NCBI GenBank assembly: GCA_016192135.1
Contig: JACPUR010000030.1
Location: forward strand, 62,001 to 126,000
DNA length: 64,000 nt
Source of the DNA: Candidatus Tectomicrobia bacterium
GTDB taxonomy: Bacteria; UBA8248
Direction: 5' to 3'
Under the pieces are notes generated by a model. That model was not told the DNA's origin and made no database searches. It saw only the letters and a program-made list of their open reading frames with translations. Made by a program: the position numbers and the translations under genes. This document shows, in pieces, positions 7,379 to 15,176 of this stretch (its first letter is position 1; each line of letters starts with the position of its first letter).

Positions 7379-8641
7379 CTAGGGTTGCCGGAATTGCACC
7401 AGATGATAGTTCTTTTTCCCCTTCCGCAAAAGGACGTATTTGCCGAAGAGGAGGTCATTCCGAGACAGCGCCGCGCCTTCTTCCCCGATGCGGCGGTTGT
7501 TCACGTAGACGCCCCCGCCCTGGATGTCCTTCCGCGCCATCCCCTTCGAGGAAGACAGCTGGGTCTCGACCAGGGCGTCCACCAGGGGAAGGGGGAGGGC
7601 GCCCCCGCGCTCCGTCCGGGGCATCTCCTCGGCGGCGGCCAGGAGGTCCCCCTCCCGGATGCCCTCGAGCTCCCCGCCGAAGAGGATCATGGACGCCTTC
7701 GCGGCGCTCCGGGCGGCTTCCTCTCCATGCGCCAGCGAGGTCATCTCGCGCGCGAGGCGCCGCTGGCCCTCGCGCTTCTCGGGCGCGGCCAGGTGGACGT
7801 GCTCGATCTCCTCGATCTCCTCAACGGACATGAAGGAGAAATACTTGAGGAAGCGGCCCACATCCGGGTCCGCCGTCTGCATCCAGTACTGGTAGAAGCG
7901 GTAGGGGCTGGTGCGGGCCGGGTCGAGCCAGACGTTCCCCGCCTCGGTCTTCCCGAACTTGCGGCCGTCCGAGGTGGTGATGAGGGGGAAGGTGAGGCCG
8001 AAGGCGGGCTTCCCCCGCACCCGGCGGATGAGCTCGATGCCGGCCGTGATGTTCCCCCACTGGTCCGAGCCCCCGATCTGGAGGGCGCAGCCCTCGGCGT
8101 CGTGGAGGTGGAGGAAGTCGCAGGCCTGGAGGAGCATGTAGCTGAACTCGGTGTAGGAGATGCCCGCCCCCGCGACGCGCGCCTTGACCGACTCCTTCGC
8201 CTCCATATAGGCCACGGTGAAGTGCTTGCCCACGTCCCGCAGGAAGTCCACGAGGCTCATCCGCGCCAGCCAGTCGGCGTTGTTGACGAGCTTGGCTCTG
8301 CCCGCGCCGAAGTCGAGGAAGCGCCCGAGCTGGGCCCGGATGCCCTCGACGTTCCGCTCCAGCGCCGCGCGGCCGAGGAGGTTGCGCTCCTCGCTCTTGC
8401 CCGAGGGGTCGCCGATCATTCCCGTCGCTCCCCCCACCAGGGCGATGGGGCGGTGGCCCGCCCGCTGGAAGCGCATGAGGCCCGCGATGGGCATGAGGCT
8501 CCCGACGTGGAGGCTGTCCGAGGTGGGGTCGAAGCCGCAGTAGAGGGTCATCCCCCCGGCCTCGAGCGCCTGGCGGAACTCGGGCTGGTCCGTGAAGTCG
8601 TGCACCAGGCCCCGCGCCTGGAGGTCTTGAAGGAAGGTCAT
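7379..8641 (-). CDS. tyrS: Tyrosyl-tRNA synthetase
   Basis: A 420-aa class I aminoacyl-tRNA synthetase that charges tRNA-Tyr in the cytoplasm. The HIGH-type motif appears as SDSLHVGSL near residue 45. The KMSKS-type loop appears as KFGKTEAG near 232, the same form as in the E. coli enzyme. The tyrosine pocket signature YMLLQACDFLHLH is present. The C-terminal S4-like RNA-binding domain is KDIQGGGVYVNNRRIGE onward, ending near residue 418. Length is normal for the bacterial TyrS type. It is transcribed divergently from the MoxR-like operon, across a 403-bp gap packed with palindromes. Confidence 0.98.
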   Translation of the reverse strand: MTFLQDLQARGLVHDFTDQPEFRQALEAGGMTLYCGFDPTSDSLHVGSLMPIAGLMRFQRAGHRPIALVGGATGMIGDPSGKSEERNLLGRAALERNVEGIRAQLGRFLDFGAGRAKLVNNADWLARMSLVDFLRDVGKHFTVAYMEAKESVKARVAGAGISYTEFSYMLLQACDFLHLHDAEGCALQIGGSDQWGNITAGIELIRRVRGKPAFGLTFPLITTSDGRKFGKTEAGNVWLDPARTSPYRFYQYWMQTADPDVGRFLKYFSFMSVEEIEEIEHVHLAAPEKREGQRRLAREMTSLAHGEEAARSAAKASMILFGGELEGIREGDLLAAAEEMPRTERGGALPLPLVDALVETQLSSSKGMARKDIQGGGVYVNNRRIGEEGAALSRNDLLFGKYVLLRKGKKNYHLVQFRQP

Positions 8642-8670
8642 CGAATCTTCCCCGTCTGACGGTCTCGTCT

Positions 8671-8994
8671 GCAGGGCGGGTTTGAAACCCGCCCCTGCAC
8701 ACCCATTTCGCGCCGCGTGGTCGGTAGGGGCGAGGCATGCCTCGCCCCTACAACGACCGTCGCCGCGCCGCCTGATCCGTAGGGGCGGTTCGCGAACCGC
8801 CCCTACAACAAAACCGTACCCTGCCGCCCGATCTGCAGGGGCGCATGGCCATACGCCCCTGCAAAATAATGTCCGACATATATATCAGGGGAAGGGGAAT
8901 CGCCCAACAGGATGGGGTCGAGTCAGCCGTAGGGGCAGGCCCCCGTGCCTGCCCCCCTTCCCCAACCGGGGCGGCCACGGGGGACCGCCCCTAC
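8671..8994. repeat. Five-copy regularly spaced array of the GTAGGGGCG palindrome
   Basis: Copies are at 8671-8698 (core GGTTTGAAACC), 8724-8751 (AGGCATGCCT), 8779-8806 (GTTCGCGAAC), 8835-8862 (near CATGGCCATA) and a long compound copy at 8929-8994. The first four start 53, 55 and 56 bp apart, separated by 25-28 bp of differing sequence. The array fills the divergent gap between tyrS and the MoxR-like gene. Apart from the promoter at its right end, nothing else is visible in this gap. Confidence 0.88.
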
Positions 8995-8997
8995 GGG

Positions 8998-9006
8998 TGC
9001 TATAAT
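8998..9006 (+). promoter_or_regulatory. Extended -10 promoter (TGCTATAAT) of the MoxR-like operon
   Basis: A perfect TATAAT at 9001-9006 is preceded by TGC, giving an extended -10 element. No recognisable -35 exists because the region upstream is the compound palindrome ending at 8994. Transcription would start near 9013, about 32 nt before the TTG start codon. Confidence 0.65.
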
Positions 9007-9044
9007 GGGCGAAGGCCGCATTTTCACACACAAGGAGCCCTCCC

Positions 9045-10001
9045 TTGCACCTAGACGCCAAGGACGCCGCCCGGGCCGTAGAAGTCCAGGGCGTGACGCT
9101 CCACCTGAGCCAGCCCACCGACCCCAGCCAGGAGTGGATCGGCCAGCGGGAGGTCCTCCGCCAGCTCCAGGCCTGCTGGCTCGTGGTGGCCGAGGAGGAT
9201 TTGCCCCTGGCCCCCCGCATCGTGGGCCCCCCGGGCATCGGGAAGACCACCCTCGCCATGGCCGCCGCGCGGGAGCGGGGGCAGGAGCTCTACATCTTCC
9301 AGTGCACGGCCGACACCCGGCCCGAGGACCTCCTCGTCACCCCCGTCCTCTCCGAGGGGGGGAAGATCGCCTACCACGCCTCCCCTCTCGTCACCGCCAT
9401 GCTGCGGGGCGGGGTGTGCGTGCTGGACGAGGGGAACCGCATGAGCGAGAAGAGCTGGGCCTCCCTCGCGCCGCTCCTGGACCACCGGCGCTACGTCGAG
9501 TCCATCGTGGCGGGCATCACCGTGGGCGCCCGGGACGAGTTCCGCTGCTGCGTCACCATGAACGAGGACGCCTCGACCTACGAGGTGCCCGACTACATCC
9601 TCTCCCGCCTCCAGCCCACCCTCGAGGTGGAGTTCCCGCAGCGCGAGGACGAGCTGGCCATCCTCCAGTACCACTTGCCCTTCGCCCCGGCCGAGATGCT
9701 CGCGCTCACGGTGGACTTCCTCCAGGAGGCCCACGCCTTGGACCTCGACTACTCCCCCCGGGACGGCCTCCACATCCTCCAGTACGCCTTGAAGCGCATG
9801 GCCCAGGACCCCAAGCACCCCCTCGGGCAGGACGAGGCCTGGCGCGAGTCGCTGGTCAAGGTGCTGGGGGACGAGGCGCTCGACCTCCGCGGCCTCGCCC
9901 GCCGCCGCCGGCAGGCCCTCGGCGAGGAGCTGCCCCCCATGGACTTCGGGGACTACCTCTTCGGCGGGGAGAGCCCCCTGAACCCGGGCCGCGATCGCTG
10001 A
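9045..10001 (+). CDS. MoxR-like AAA+ ATPase
   Basis: A 318-aa AAA+ ATPase. Walker [10 protein letters not shown] is at residues 61-69 and Walker [12 protein letters not shown] at about 123-133. The sensor-1 region [24 protein letters not shown] is typical of MoxR/CbbQ-type ATPases that work with a partner protein. Translation starts at TTG, with GGAG 7 nt upstream. The gene at 10006 starts 4 bp after it stops, so the two are co-expressed. MoxR ATPases usually act as chaperones that remodel or activate a von Willebrand factor A (VWA) protein or metalloenzyme. The partner here carries no recognisable VWA domain, which makes the pair unusual. Confidence 0.9.
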   Translation: MHLDAKDAARAVEVQGVTLHLSQPTDPSQEWIGQREVLRQLQACWLVVAEEDLPLAPRIVGPPGIGKTTLAMAAARERGQELYIFQCTADTRPEDLLVTPVLSEGGKIAYHASPLVTAMLRGGVCVLDEGNRMSEKSWASLAPLLDHRRYVESIVAGITVGARDEFRCCVTMNEDASTYEVPDYILSRLQPTLEVEFPQREDELAILQYHLPFAPAEMLALTVDFLQEAHALDLDYSPRDGLHILQYALKRMAQDPKHPLGQDEAWRESLVKVLGDEALDLRGLARRRRQALGEELPPMDFGDYLFGGESPLNPGRDR

Positions 10002-10005
10002 CCCC

Positions 10006-12063
10006 ATGAGCCCCGGCGGTTCCAAGCGAGCCAGCGAAAGGGAGGACTTCCTCTCCCTCTCCCCGCGCATCCGCGTCATCCCGGTGGTGCACGCCTCGGG
10101 GGACTTCGCCCAGGAGGCCCGCGACCGCCTGCTCCGCCTGGAGCCGGACTGCCTCGCGGTGCCCCTCCCGCCCTCTTTTGAGGAATCTGTGGAGGCGGGG
10201 GTGGAGGCGCTTCCCCGCGTCTCCCTGGCCGCCGCCCGGGAGGAGGAGGGCGCCTGGTCCAGGGAGTGGGAGCGGGAGGACGAGGAGGAAGAGAGTGGGG
10301 AAGGGGAAGGGGAGGAGGACGCCCCCGATCTCCCCGCCTTCAACTACGTCCCCGTCGACCCCTGCCAGGCGGTGGTCGCGGCGCTCCGGACGGCGATGGG
10401 GGAGCGCATCCCCCGCGCCTGGGTGGACCTTGAGGTCGCGGCCTACGACCCGGAGTCCCACCTCCTGCCCGACCCCTACGCGCTCAAGAAGGTGCCCCTC
10501 GACGCCTTCGCGGCGGCGCTCCTCCCGGCCTCGCCCCCTCCCGCGCCCGGCAGCCAGCGCGAGGCCCGGGTGCGCTGGATGGCGTCGCGGCTCCGCGCGC
10601 TGGAGAGGGACCACAAGAAGATCGCCTTCCTCTGCCACGCCCTGGACTGGCCCTGGGTGAGGCAGGCCTATCTCACGAACCTGCCCGCGCCGGAGGAAGA
10701 AGCGTCGCCCCCCCGCGTCCGGCTCTACGAGGTGGAGGCGGGGACGCTCGCCTTCCTCCTGGGGGAGCTCCCCTTCGTCACCTCGCTCTACGAGAGGCGC
10801 CGGGAGGAGCTGCGCGGGGACCGCCACCTCTCCCTCGACGGGGTGAAGGAGCTCCTCCTGGAGGCGCGCGCGGCCTGGCTCGCCGAGCACAACCCCGTCC
10901 ACAACTGGGTCACGCCCCAGCGGCTCCAGGTCTTTCTCCAGTACGTCCGCAACCTCACCCTCCAGACCCGGCGGCTCACCCCGGACCTCTTCACCCTGGT
11001 GGTGGCCGCCAAGCAGTGCGCCGGGGACGCCTTCGCCCTCTGCCTGGCCGAGACGGCGAGGAAGTATCCGTACCAAGACCCCCCCCCTCAATCCCCCCCT
11101 TATGAAGGGGGGGAAGGGAAAGGCCCGGCCCGCCGTTCGGGGAGGCAGGATTTTGATTCCCCCCCTGATCAAGGGGGGGGCAGGGGGGGTGAGGAAGAAG
11201 GCGCCTGGAACGCGGTGCGCATGGGCATCGGCAAGGCCGAGTTCCCGGAGGGCGATGTCGGCGGGATGAAGAACAGGCTCGGCGGGAGCCCCGTCTCCTG
11301 GCGCAACATCTCCTTGAAGCCCAAGCCCCGGCCCTTCGAGAAGCGCAAGTGGGCCCAGCGCTGGGACCCCTACGGCATGTGCTCCTGGCCCCCCGAGGAC
11401 ACGAAGATCGAGAGCTTCCACACCCACGTCCGCGAGCAGGCCAAGGCCCTCCTCGGGGAGGACCTCGCCCGCACCGAGAAGTTCACCGTCTCGATCAAGG
11501 ACGGCCTCGACATGCGCGAGACCCTGCGCAACTGGCACACCGGGGATTTGTACGTGAAGGAGATCCCCCCGGCGCGCGGGAGCGTGGAGGTGGTCGTCTT
11601 CCTCTTCGAGAGCCCGGCCGATCCCGATAAGTATTCCTGGCGCACCATGTGGTACGCCGAGCACGAGGAGGAGTCCACCCTCTGCATGTACGCCACCCCC
11701 TTCGAGGGGAACATGGTGGGGCCCGGCATCGCCGAGAGCCAGTACGGGGGCGCCTTCTTCCTCTTTCCTCCGCGCCACCTCCCCGACGTCTGGCGCGACC
11801 CCCGGCTCGCCTTCACCGAGACCCTCGAGGAGCGCCTCATCGCCGGCGCCTGCCTCCACTCCCGGGAGAAGAGCGTCGCCCTCGTCTCCCCGCGTCCCCC
11901 CCTCGCCCGCTGGCGCCAAATCGCCCGCGTTTTGAAGCGGCACCTCATCTACCTCCCGCTCGGGCGCTTCTCGGGCGAGACCATCGCGCGGGTGCGGAGG
12001 TTCCACGTGCTGAACGGAAGGCACGTGAGGAGCTACGCGGCGCGGTTTATACGGGAGATGTGA
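10006..12063 (+). CDS. Uncharacterised 685-aa partner of the MoxR-like ATPase
   Basis: I do not recognise this protein with certainty. The N-terminal 60 residues (IRVIPVVHASGDFAQEARDR, LRLEPDCLAVPLPPSF) resemble the opening of TraB/DUF5682-like proteins found beside MoxR ATPases. Residues 78-108 are strongly acidic (many EEE and DEEEE). A basic helical middle follows, with RVRWMASRLRALERDHKK and QFLQYVRNLTLQTRRLTPD-like segments. The last 300 residues (DPYGMCSWPPEDTKIESFHTHV, NWHTGDLYVKEIPP) look like a compact, well-conserved domain. At about residues 358-396 an in-frame GC-rich repeat encodes low-complexity Pro/Gly sequence. The protein is probably the substrate or adaptor of the upstream ATPase, judging by operon position alone. 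Confidence 0.75.
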   Translation: MSPGGSKRASEREDFLSLSPRIRVIPVVHASGDFAQEARDRLLRLEPDCLAVPLPPSFEESVEAGVEALPRVSLAAAREEEGAWSREWEREDEEEESGEGEGEEDAPDLPAFNYVPVDPCQAVVAALRTAMGERIPRAWVDLEVAAYDPESHLLPDPYALKKVPLDAFAAALLPASPPPAPGSQREARVRWMASRLRALERDHKKIAFLCHALDWPWVRQAYLTNLPAPEEEASPPRVRLYEVEAGTLAFLLGELPFVTSLYERRREELRGDRHLSLDGVKELLLEARAAWLAEHNPVHNWVTPQRLQVFLQYVRNLTLQTRRLTPDLFTLVVAAKQCAGDAFALCLAETARKYPYQDPPPQSPPYEGGEGKGPARRSGRQDFDSPPDQGGGRGGEEEGAWNAVRMGIGKAEFPEGDVGGMKNRLGGSPVSWRNISLKPKPRPFEKRKWAQRWDPYGMCSWPPEDTKIESFHTHVREQAKALLGEDLARTEKFTVSIKDGLDMRETLRNWHTGDLYVKEIPPARGSVEVVVFLFESPADPDKYSWRTMWYAEHEEESTLCMYATPFEGNMVGPGIAESQYGGAFFLFPPRHLPDVWRDPRLAFTETLEERLIAGACLHSREKSVALVSPRPPLARWRQIARVLKRHLIYLPLGRFSGETIARVRRFHVLNGRHVRSYAARFIREM
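11079..11190. repeat. CCCCCCT/AGGGGGG inverted-repeat pair inside a coding region
   Basis: Two short hairpins, one built on CCCCCCCTTATGAAGGGGGGG and one on CCCCCCTGATCAAGGGGGG (each sequence overlaps the next bases slightly), face each other about 55 bp apart. The block is translated in frame as a Pro/Gly-rich insert in the 685-aa protein. It looks like a repeat insertion that kept the reading frame. Confidence 0.7.
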
Positions 12064-12075
12064 GGGGGTCTGGAT

Positions 12076-12170
12076 GTCATTCCGAGCCCTTCGCTTCGCT
12101 TAGGACAGGCGCAGCGAGGAATCTTCCCGCGCGTCCGCTAGCGTAGACCTCTCGCTGCGCTCGGGGTGAC
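12076..12170. repeat. GTCATTCCGAG inverted repeat element, intact copy 1
   Basis: It begins GTCATTCCGAG and ends with the near-complement CTCGGGGTGAC; an inner GAGGAATCTTCC follows the left arm. It starts 12 bp after the stop codon of the 685-aa protein. The rest of the 348-bp gap up to 12411 holds only a decayed palindrome near 12200 and a possible -10 TACAAT at 12304-12309. Confidence 0.7.
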
Positions 12171-12411
12171 AACCTTAAGGTGGTTTTGGTCTATAGGGTG
12201 AAACCCGCCCCTGCGAATTGCGAATCCCCCACCAGACCCGGACCTCTTCCTCCCGAAACAAGAACTTAACAAGATAGATACAGCGCCGAAAAGAAAGCCG
12301 GGTTACAATGAACGCGTGGGGATGCCCCGGCGGTCCGGTGCCGGAGGATCCCCAGTGGCGGCCGCCGAGACTTCAAACGAGCGCAGTCCGTCCCGTGAAA
12401 GGAGCCATCCG

Positions 12412-12684
12412 ATGATCGCCGAGCCCGTCCAAATCGTGTGGAAGGTGACCGAGCCCACGCAAGGGCTGAGCCGCGATCAAGTCTGGAGGATGGCGGTCCG
12501 CACCCGGGGGAACCTGGAGCTGACCCGCTTTCTCGACGCGATGGAGCTGGATGGCGCCTGCGACGTCGTGGTGACCGACGCGCAGGGCCGGGAAACCCTC
12601 TTCCACTGCGGGCTTCCCTCCGGCCACCTGGCCGAAACGGGCGATACGGCTTCCGGCGCGCTGTCGGCCTCCGCCGCCCAGTAG
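12412..12684 (+). CDS. Small uncharacterised protein (90 aa)
   Basis: A 90-aa cytoplasmic protein beginning MIAEPVQIVWKVTEPTQGLS. The ATG at 12412 is chosen because AAAGGAG lies 8 nt upstream; the longer open frame has no such signal. No signal peptide or membrane helix is seen. The centre (LELTRFLDAMELDGACDVVVTDAQGR) suggests an alpha/beta fold, and the C-terminus (GDTASGALSASAAQ) is low-complexity. I do not recognise a family. It stands alone between two repeat-rich gaps, with a possible TACAAT -10 element about 100 bp upstream. Confidence 0.6.
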   Translation: MIAEPVQIVWKVTEPTQGLSRDQVWRMAVRTRGNLELTRFLDAMELDGACDVVVTDAQGRETLFHCGLPSGHLAETGDTASGALSASAAQ

Positions 12685-12709
12685 CGCCGATCTGTGGCGA
12701 CCCTGGTCT

Positions 12710-12976
12710 GTAGGGGCGGCCGGCCGGTCGCCCCTACGAATTTGGCCAAGGGATGGTGCCCCGGTTTTCCCTCTCCCCTTGGGAGAGGGGGCCTGCCCCT
12801 GCATCGTCTCTTGCGGCGCTTTTTGTAGGGGCGGCCCCCTGTGGCCGCCCGTTGGTTTGGGGGCGGGCACGGGGGCCCGCCCCTACGTCGTCTTATGGCG
12901 ATCCTGGTCTGTAGGGGCGGGTCTGAGACCCGCCCCTACGTACTCATGCGCCATCATCCGGTGCAATGCCCCTACG
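12710..12976. repeat. Palindrome cluster with one CCCTCTCCC repeat
   Basis: GTAGGGGCG palindromes lie at 12710-12737 (core GCCGGCCGGT), 12825-12886 (long compound form) and 12911-12939 (core GGTCTGAGACC), with a right half-copy at about 12959-12976. The flanks 5' of the first and third simple copies are themselves alike (GGCGAYCCTGGTCT). A CCCTCTCCCC/GGGAGAGGGG hairpin sits at about 12769-12791. Together these occupy the 371-bp gap. Confidence 0.8.
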
Positions 12977-12993
12977 AATTCCCCGCCCGCCCG

Positions 12994-13002
12994 TGCTACC
13001 AT
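12994..13002 (+). promoter_or_regulatory. Possible extended -10 element (TGCTACCAT)
   Basis: TGC is followed by TACCAT, four matches to TATAAT, 54 bp before the TTG start of the MDMPI-like gene. No good -35 is visible. It follows the same TGCTA pattern as several other candidate promoters in the window. Confidence 0.35.
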
Positions 13003-13055
13003 CCCCCTCTCGCATGTCCTTCACCGCATCCGTCTGACCCAGGGGAGGCACCGTC

Positions 13056-13880
13056 TTGGACTACGTGCCCGAGCTTCACGCCACCGTCGCGGCCATCGGC
13101 CGGGAGTTCCGCCGCTTGGCAGGCTGGTTCCGCACCTTCGGGGAGGAGGACTGGAAGCGGCCCTCCTACTGCCCGGGCTGGAACGCCGCCAAGGTGGTGG
13201 GCCACATGGCCTTCGGGGGCGCCTTCTTCGCCTCCTCGGTGCGGAACGCGCTCAAGGGCGACCTGGGTTTTCCGCTCGGGGCCAAGGACCAGGCCGAGTT
13301 CATGCGCATCCGGGAGGACATGGCCCAGGAAATCGCGGATCTCTCGCCGGAGCGGCTCATCGAGCGCTTCGAGCTGAACACCGGGGACGTGTACGGCCTT
13401 TTTTCGACCCTGAAGCCCGGGGACTTCGAGCGGCCCACCTGGCACCGGCGGGGGGTGTTCCCGGTGCGGCGGCTGGTCATCTCGCGCCTGAACGAGCTCC
13501 TGCTCCACGAGTGGGACATCTGGAACGAGCCCGGGCGCGCCATGACGCAGCAGCCCATCGGCACCGCGGCCGGGAACCTGCGCCAGCACTTCCCGCTCTT
13601 CTACGAGCTGAGCCCGGCCGAGGGGCTCTCGGGCACCTTCGCCTTCCGCCTCACCGACGGCAAGAAGTGGGCCATGCGGGTGGAGGGCAAGAAGGCGCAA
13701 GATTTGGGACTGGGCGAGCACAGGGCCGATGTGACGATCTCCGCCACCGGGAGCGACATGCTCCTCCTCGCCACCGGCCGGGGCCCGGTCGAGGAGAGGC
13801 GGAAAGAGGGCCGGTTCACCGTCGAGGGGGACGAGAAGAAGGCCCAGGCCCTCATCCCCAAATTGTTCTTCCCGCTGTGA
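13056..13880 (+). CDS. Maleylpyruvate isomerase/DinB-like family protein with SCP2-like C-terminus
   Basis: A 274-aa protein. Residues 1-165 match the mycothiol-dependent maleylpyruvate isomerase N-terminal (MDMPI/DinB) fold: WFRTFGEEDWKRPSYCPGWNAAKVVGHMAFG near 23-53, and the late histidine LLLHEWDIW near 150. Those histidines are the usual metal ligands of DinB-like proteins. Residues 180-274 resemble a sterol-carrier-like (SCP2) domain (GTFAFRLTDGKKWAMRVEGKKAQDL, ISATGSDMLLLATGR). Translation starts at TTG with GGGGAGG 7 nt before it. In other bacteria such proteins are thiol-dependent isomerases or transferases; the substrate here is unknown. The gene is monocistronic. Confidence 0.82.
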   Translation: MDYVPELHATVAAIGREFRRLAGWFRTFGEEDWKRPSYCPGWNAAKVVGHMAFGGAFFASSVRNALKGDLGFPLGAKDQAEFMRIREDMAQEIADLSPERLIERFELNTGDVYGLFSTLKPGDFERPTWHRRGVFPVRRLVISRLNELLLHEWDIWNEPGRAMTQQPIGTAAGNLRQHFPLFYELSPAEGLSGTFAFRLTDGKKWAMRVEGKKAQDLGLGEHRADVTISATGSDMLLLATGRGPVEERRKEGRFTVEGDEKKAQALIPKLFFPL

Positions 13881-13907
13881 TGATATGGGGAACGGCGCCG
13901 CATTTTT

Positions 13908-14127
13908 GTAGGGGCGTATTGCAATACGCCCCTACGGGCGGATGCGGCCACGGGTTTTGCAGGATGCATGGCATGCGCCCCCGCGCCCAATCAGATGCAC
14001 CGCGTGTTTTGTAGAGGCGGTTCGCGAACCGCCCCTACGGGACCATCGTGACAGGATATTCGTAGGGGCGGCCCCCTGTGTCCGCCCCCCCTGTGCGGAT
14101 GGGGCAGGCACAGGGGCCTGCCCCTAC
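13908..14127. repeat. Four-copy regularly spaced array of the GTAGGGGCG palindrome
   Basis: Copies start at 13908 (core TATTGCAATA), 13959 (decayed copy), 14011 (core GTTCGCGAAC) and 14062 (long compound form to 14127), which is 51, 52 and 51 bp apart. They account for most of the 332-bp gap between the two neighbouring genes. Confidence 0.85.
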
Positions 14128-14212
14128 GGATCAAACCCCCGTTTCCCGCCCATCCGATCCTCCGATATATTTCCTTTTTAGCACCCGGTTTCCCCACGAC
14201 AGGAGGCGCCCC

Positions 14213-14599
14213 ATGCCCGCCACGGCCAAGGGACAGGAACTGCTGGACAAGATGATGCAGGCGCGCGGCTTCGTCTGGCCCGCCTTCGAGCTCCTGTGCG
14301 AGATGGACCCCGAGCTCATCGAGCACTACGAGGGGATGAAGAACTACGTCCTGGGCAAGAAGCAGGAGATGCCCGAGCACCTGCGGGAGACCTTCATCTC
14401 GGTGGCCATCGCGGTGCGCCACCCGGCCGACACCGAGGGGCTCAAGGAGCACGTCAAGCGCGCCCTCAAGCTGGGGGCCGCGCCGAGGCAGGTGCTCGAG
14501 GCCTTCGAGTCGATCTTCCCCCCGTGCGGGATGATGGTCCTCATCGCGGGCTGCAACGCCCTCAAGCGCTCCATGGACGAGCTGGGCCTCAAGGCGTGA
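14213..14599 (+). CDS. Carboxymuconolactone decarboxylase (AhpD-like fold) family protein
   Basis: A 128-aa helical protein of the CMD/AhpD superfamily. The family core is visible as LRETFISVAIAVRHPADTEGLKEHVKRALKLGAAPRQVLEAFE at residues 60-102. The catalytic CxxC of peroxidase-type members (AhpD) is absent: the corresponding position reads VRHPAD. It therefore resembles the decarboxylase branch, or a non-redox member. The ATG has AGGAGG 5 nt upstream. The chromate-transporter genes start 4 bp after it stops, so they probably share a transcript. Substrate unknown. Confidence 0.85.
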   Translation: MPATAKGQELLDKMMQARGFVWPAFELLCEMDPELIEHYEGMKNYVLGKKQEMPEHLRETFISVAIAVRHPADTEGLKEHVKRALKLGAAPRQVLEAFESIFPPCGMMVLIAGCNALKRSMDELGLKA

Positions 14600-14603
14600 G
14601 CCC

Positions 14604-15176
14604 TTGCCGCCCGGCGACATCCGCCCCGTGAACGCGCCCGCGGAGCGCCCCGGCCCCGGCCGGATCGCCTGGACCTTCCTCCGGCTGGGGGCCTTCGCCT
14701 TCGGGGGCCTGGGCGGGGCCCTCGCGCTCCTCGAGCGCGAGCTGGTCGAGAGGCGGGGCTGGGTCTCGCGGCGGGACTTCGGCGAGGCCCTCGCCCTCAC
14801 CAAGCCCCTCCCCGGCTCGACCATGGTGCAGGTGGCGGCCTACCTGGGCGCGCGGCTGGGCGGCTGGCCGGGGGCGCTCGCCGCCGCGCTCGCCTTCGTC
14901 GCCCCGGCCGCCTGCCTCATGACGGCGGCGGCGGCCCTCACGGCGTCGCTGCCGGACGCCCCCTGGGCCCGGGGGGCGCTGGCCGGCGTCCAACTCGCGG
15001 TGGCGGGCCTCCTCGCCTCGGCCATGTGGAGGCTGGCCCGCAGCGAGGCGCGGGGGAGGAGGCTCACCCTCGTCCTCCTCGCGGCGTGCGCCCTGGGGTT
15101 CTTCGCTCCGGCCGCGCTCGTGGTGGCCGGGGCGGGGGCGGCGGGGGTGCTGGCCGAGGGGACGCGGGATGCTTGA
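14604..15176 (+). CDS. chrA: Chromate transporter (CHR family), first half-size subunit
   Basis: A 190-aa membrane protein equal to one CHR domain, with TTG start. Hallmarks are FLRLGAFAFGGLGGALALLERELVERRGWVS near residues 20-50, followed by F..ALALTKPLPGSTMVQVAAYLG. Long ChrA proteins carry two such domains in tandem. Here they are separate genes that overlap by 8 bp (next gene at 15169), so the pump is presumably a heterodimer of two inverted halves. CHR proteins export chromate or act on sulfate-like anions at the inner membrane. No chrB-type regulator is nearby, so chromate resistance is not assured. Confidence 0.88.
   Translation: MPPGDIRPVNAPAERPGPGRIAWTFLRLGAFAFGGLGGALALLERELVERRGWVSRRDFGEALALTKPLPGSTMVQVAAYLGARLGGWPGALAAALAFVAPAACLMTAAAALTASLPDAPWARGALAGVQLAVAGLLASAMWRLARSEARGRRLTLVLLAACALGFFAPAALVVAGAGAAGVLAEGTRDA

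Noticed and set aside
5536-7833. A 765-residue plus-strand frame
   Set aside because: It is antisense to the AAA+ ATPase and part of tyrS. It lacks domains and crosses the palindrome array.
8671-8994. CRISPR array
   Set aside because: Repeats are 28-bp palindromes with different cores, spacers share weak common ends, and no cas gene is present. Regular spacing alone is not enough.
8748-9054. Short frames encoding strings such as RGGSRTAPT
   Set aside because: They are translations of the intergenic palindromes, not genes.
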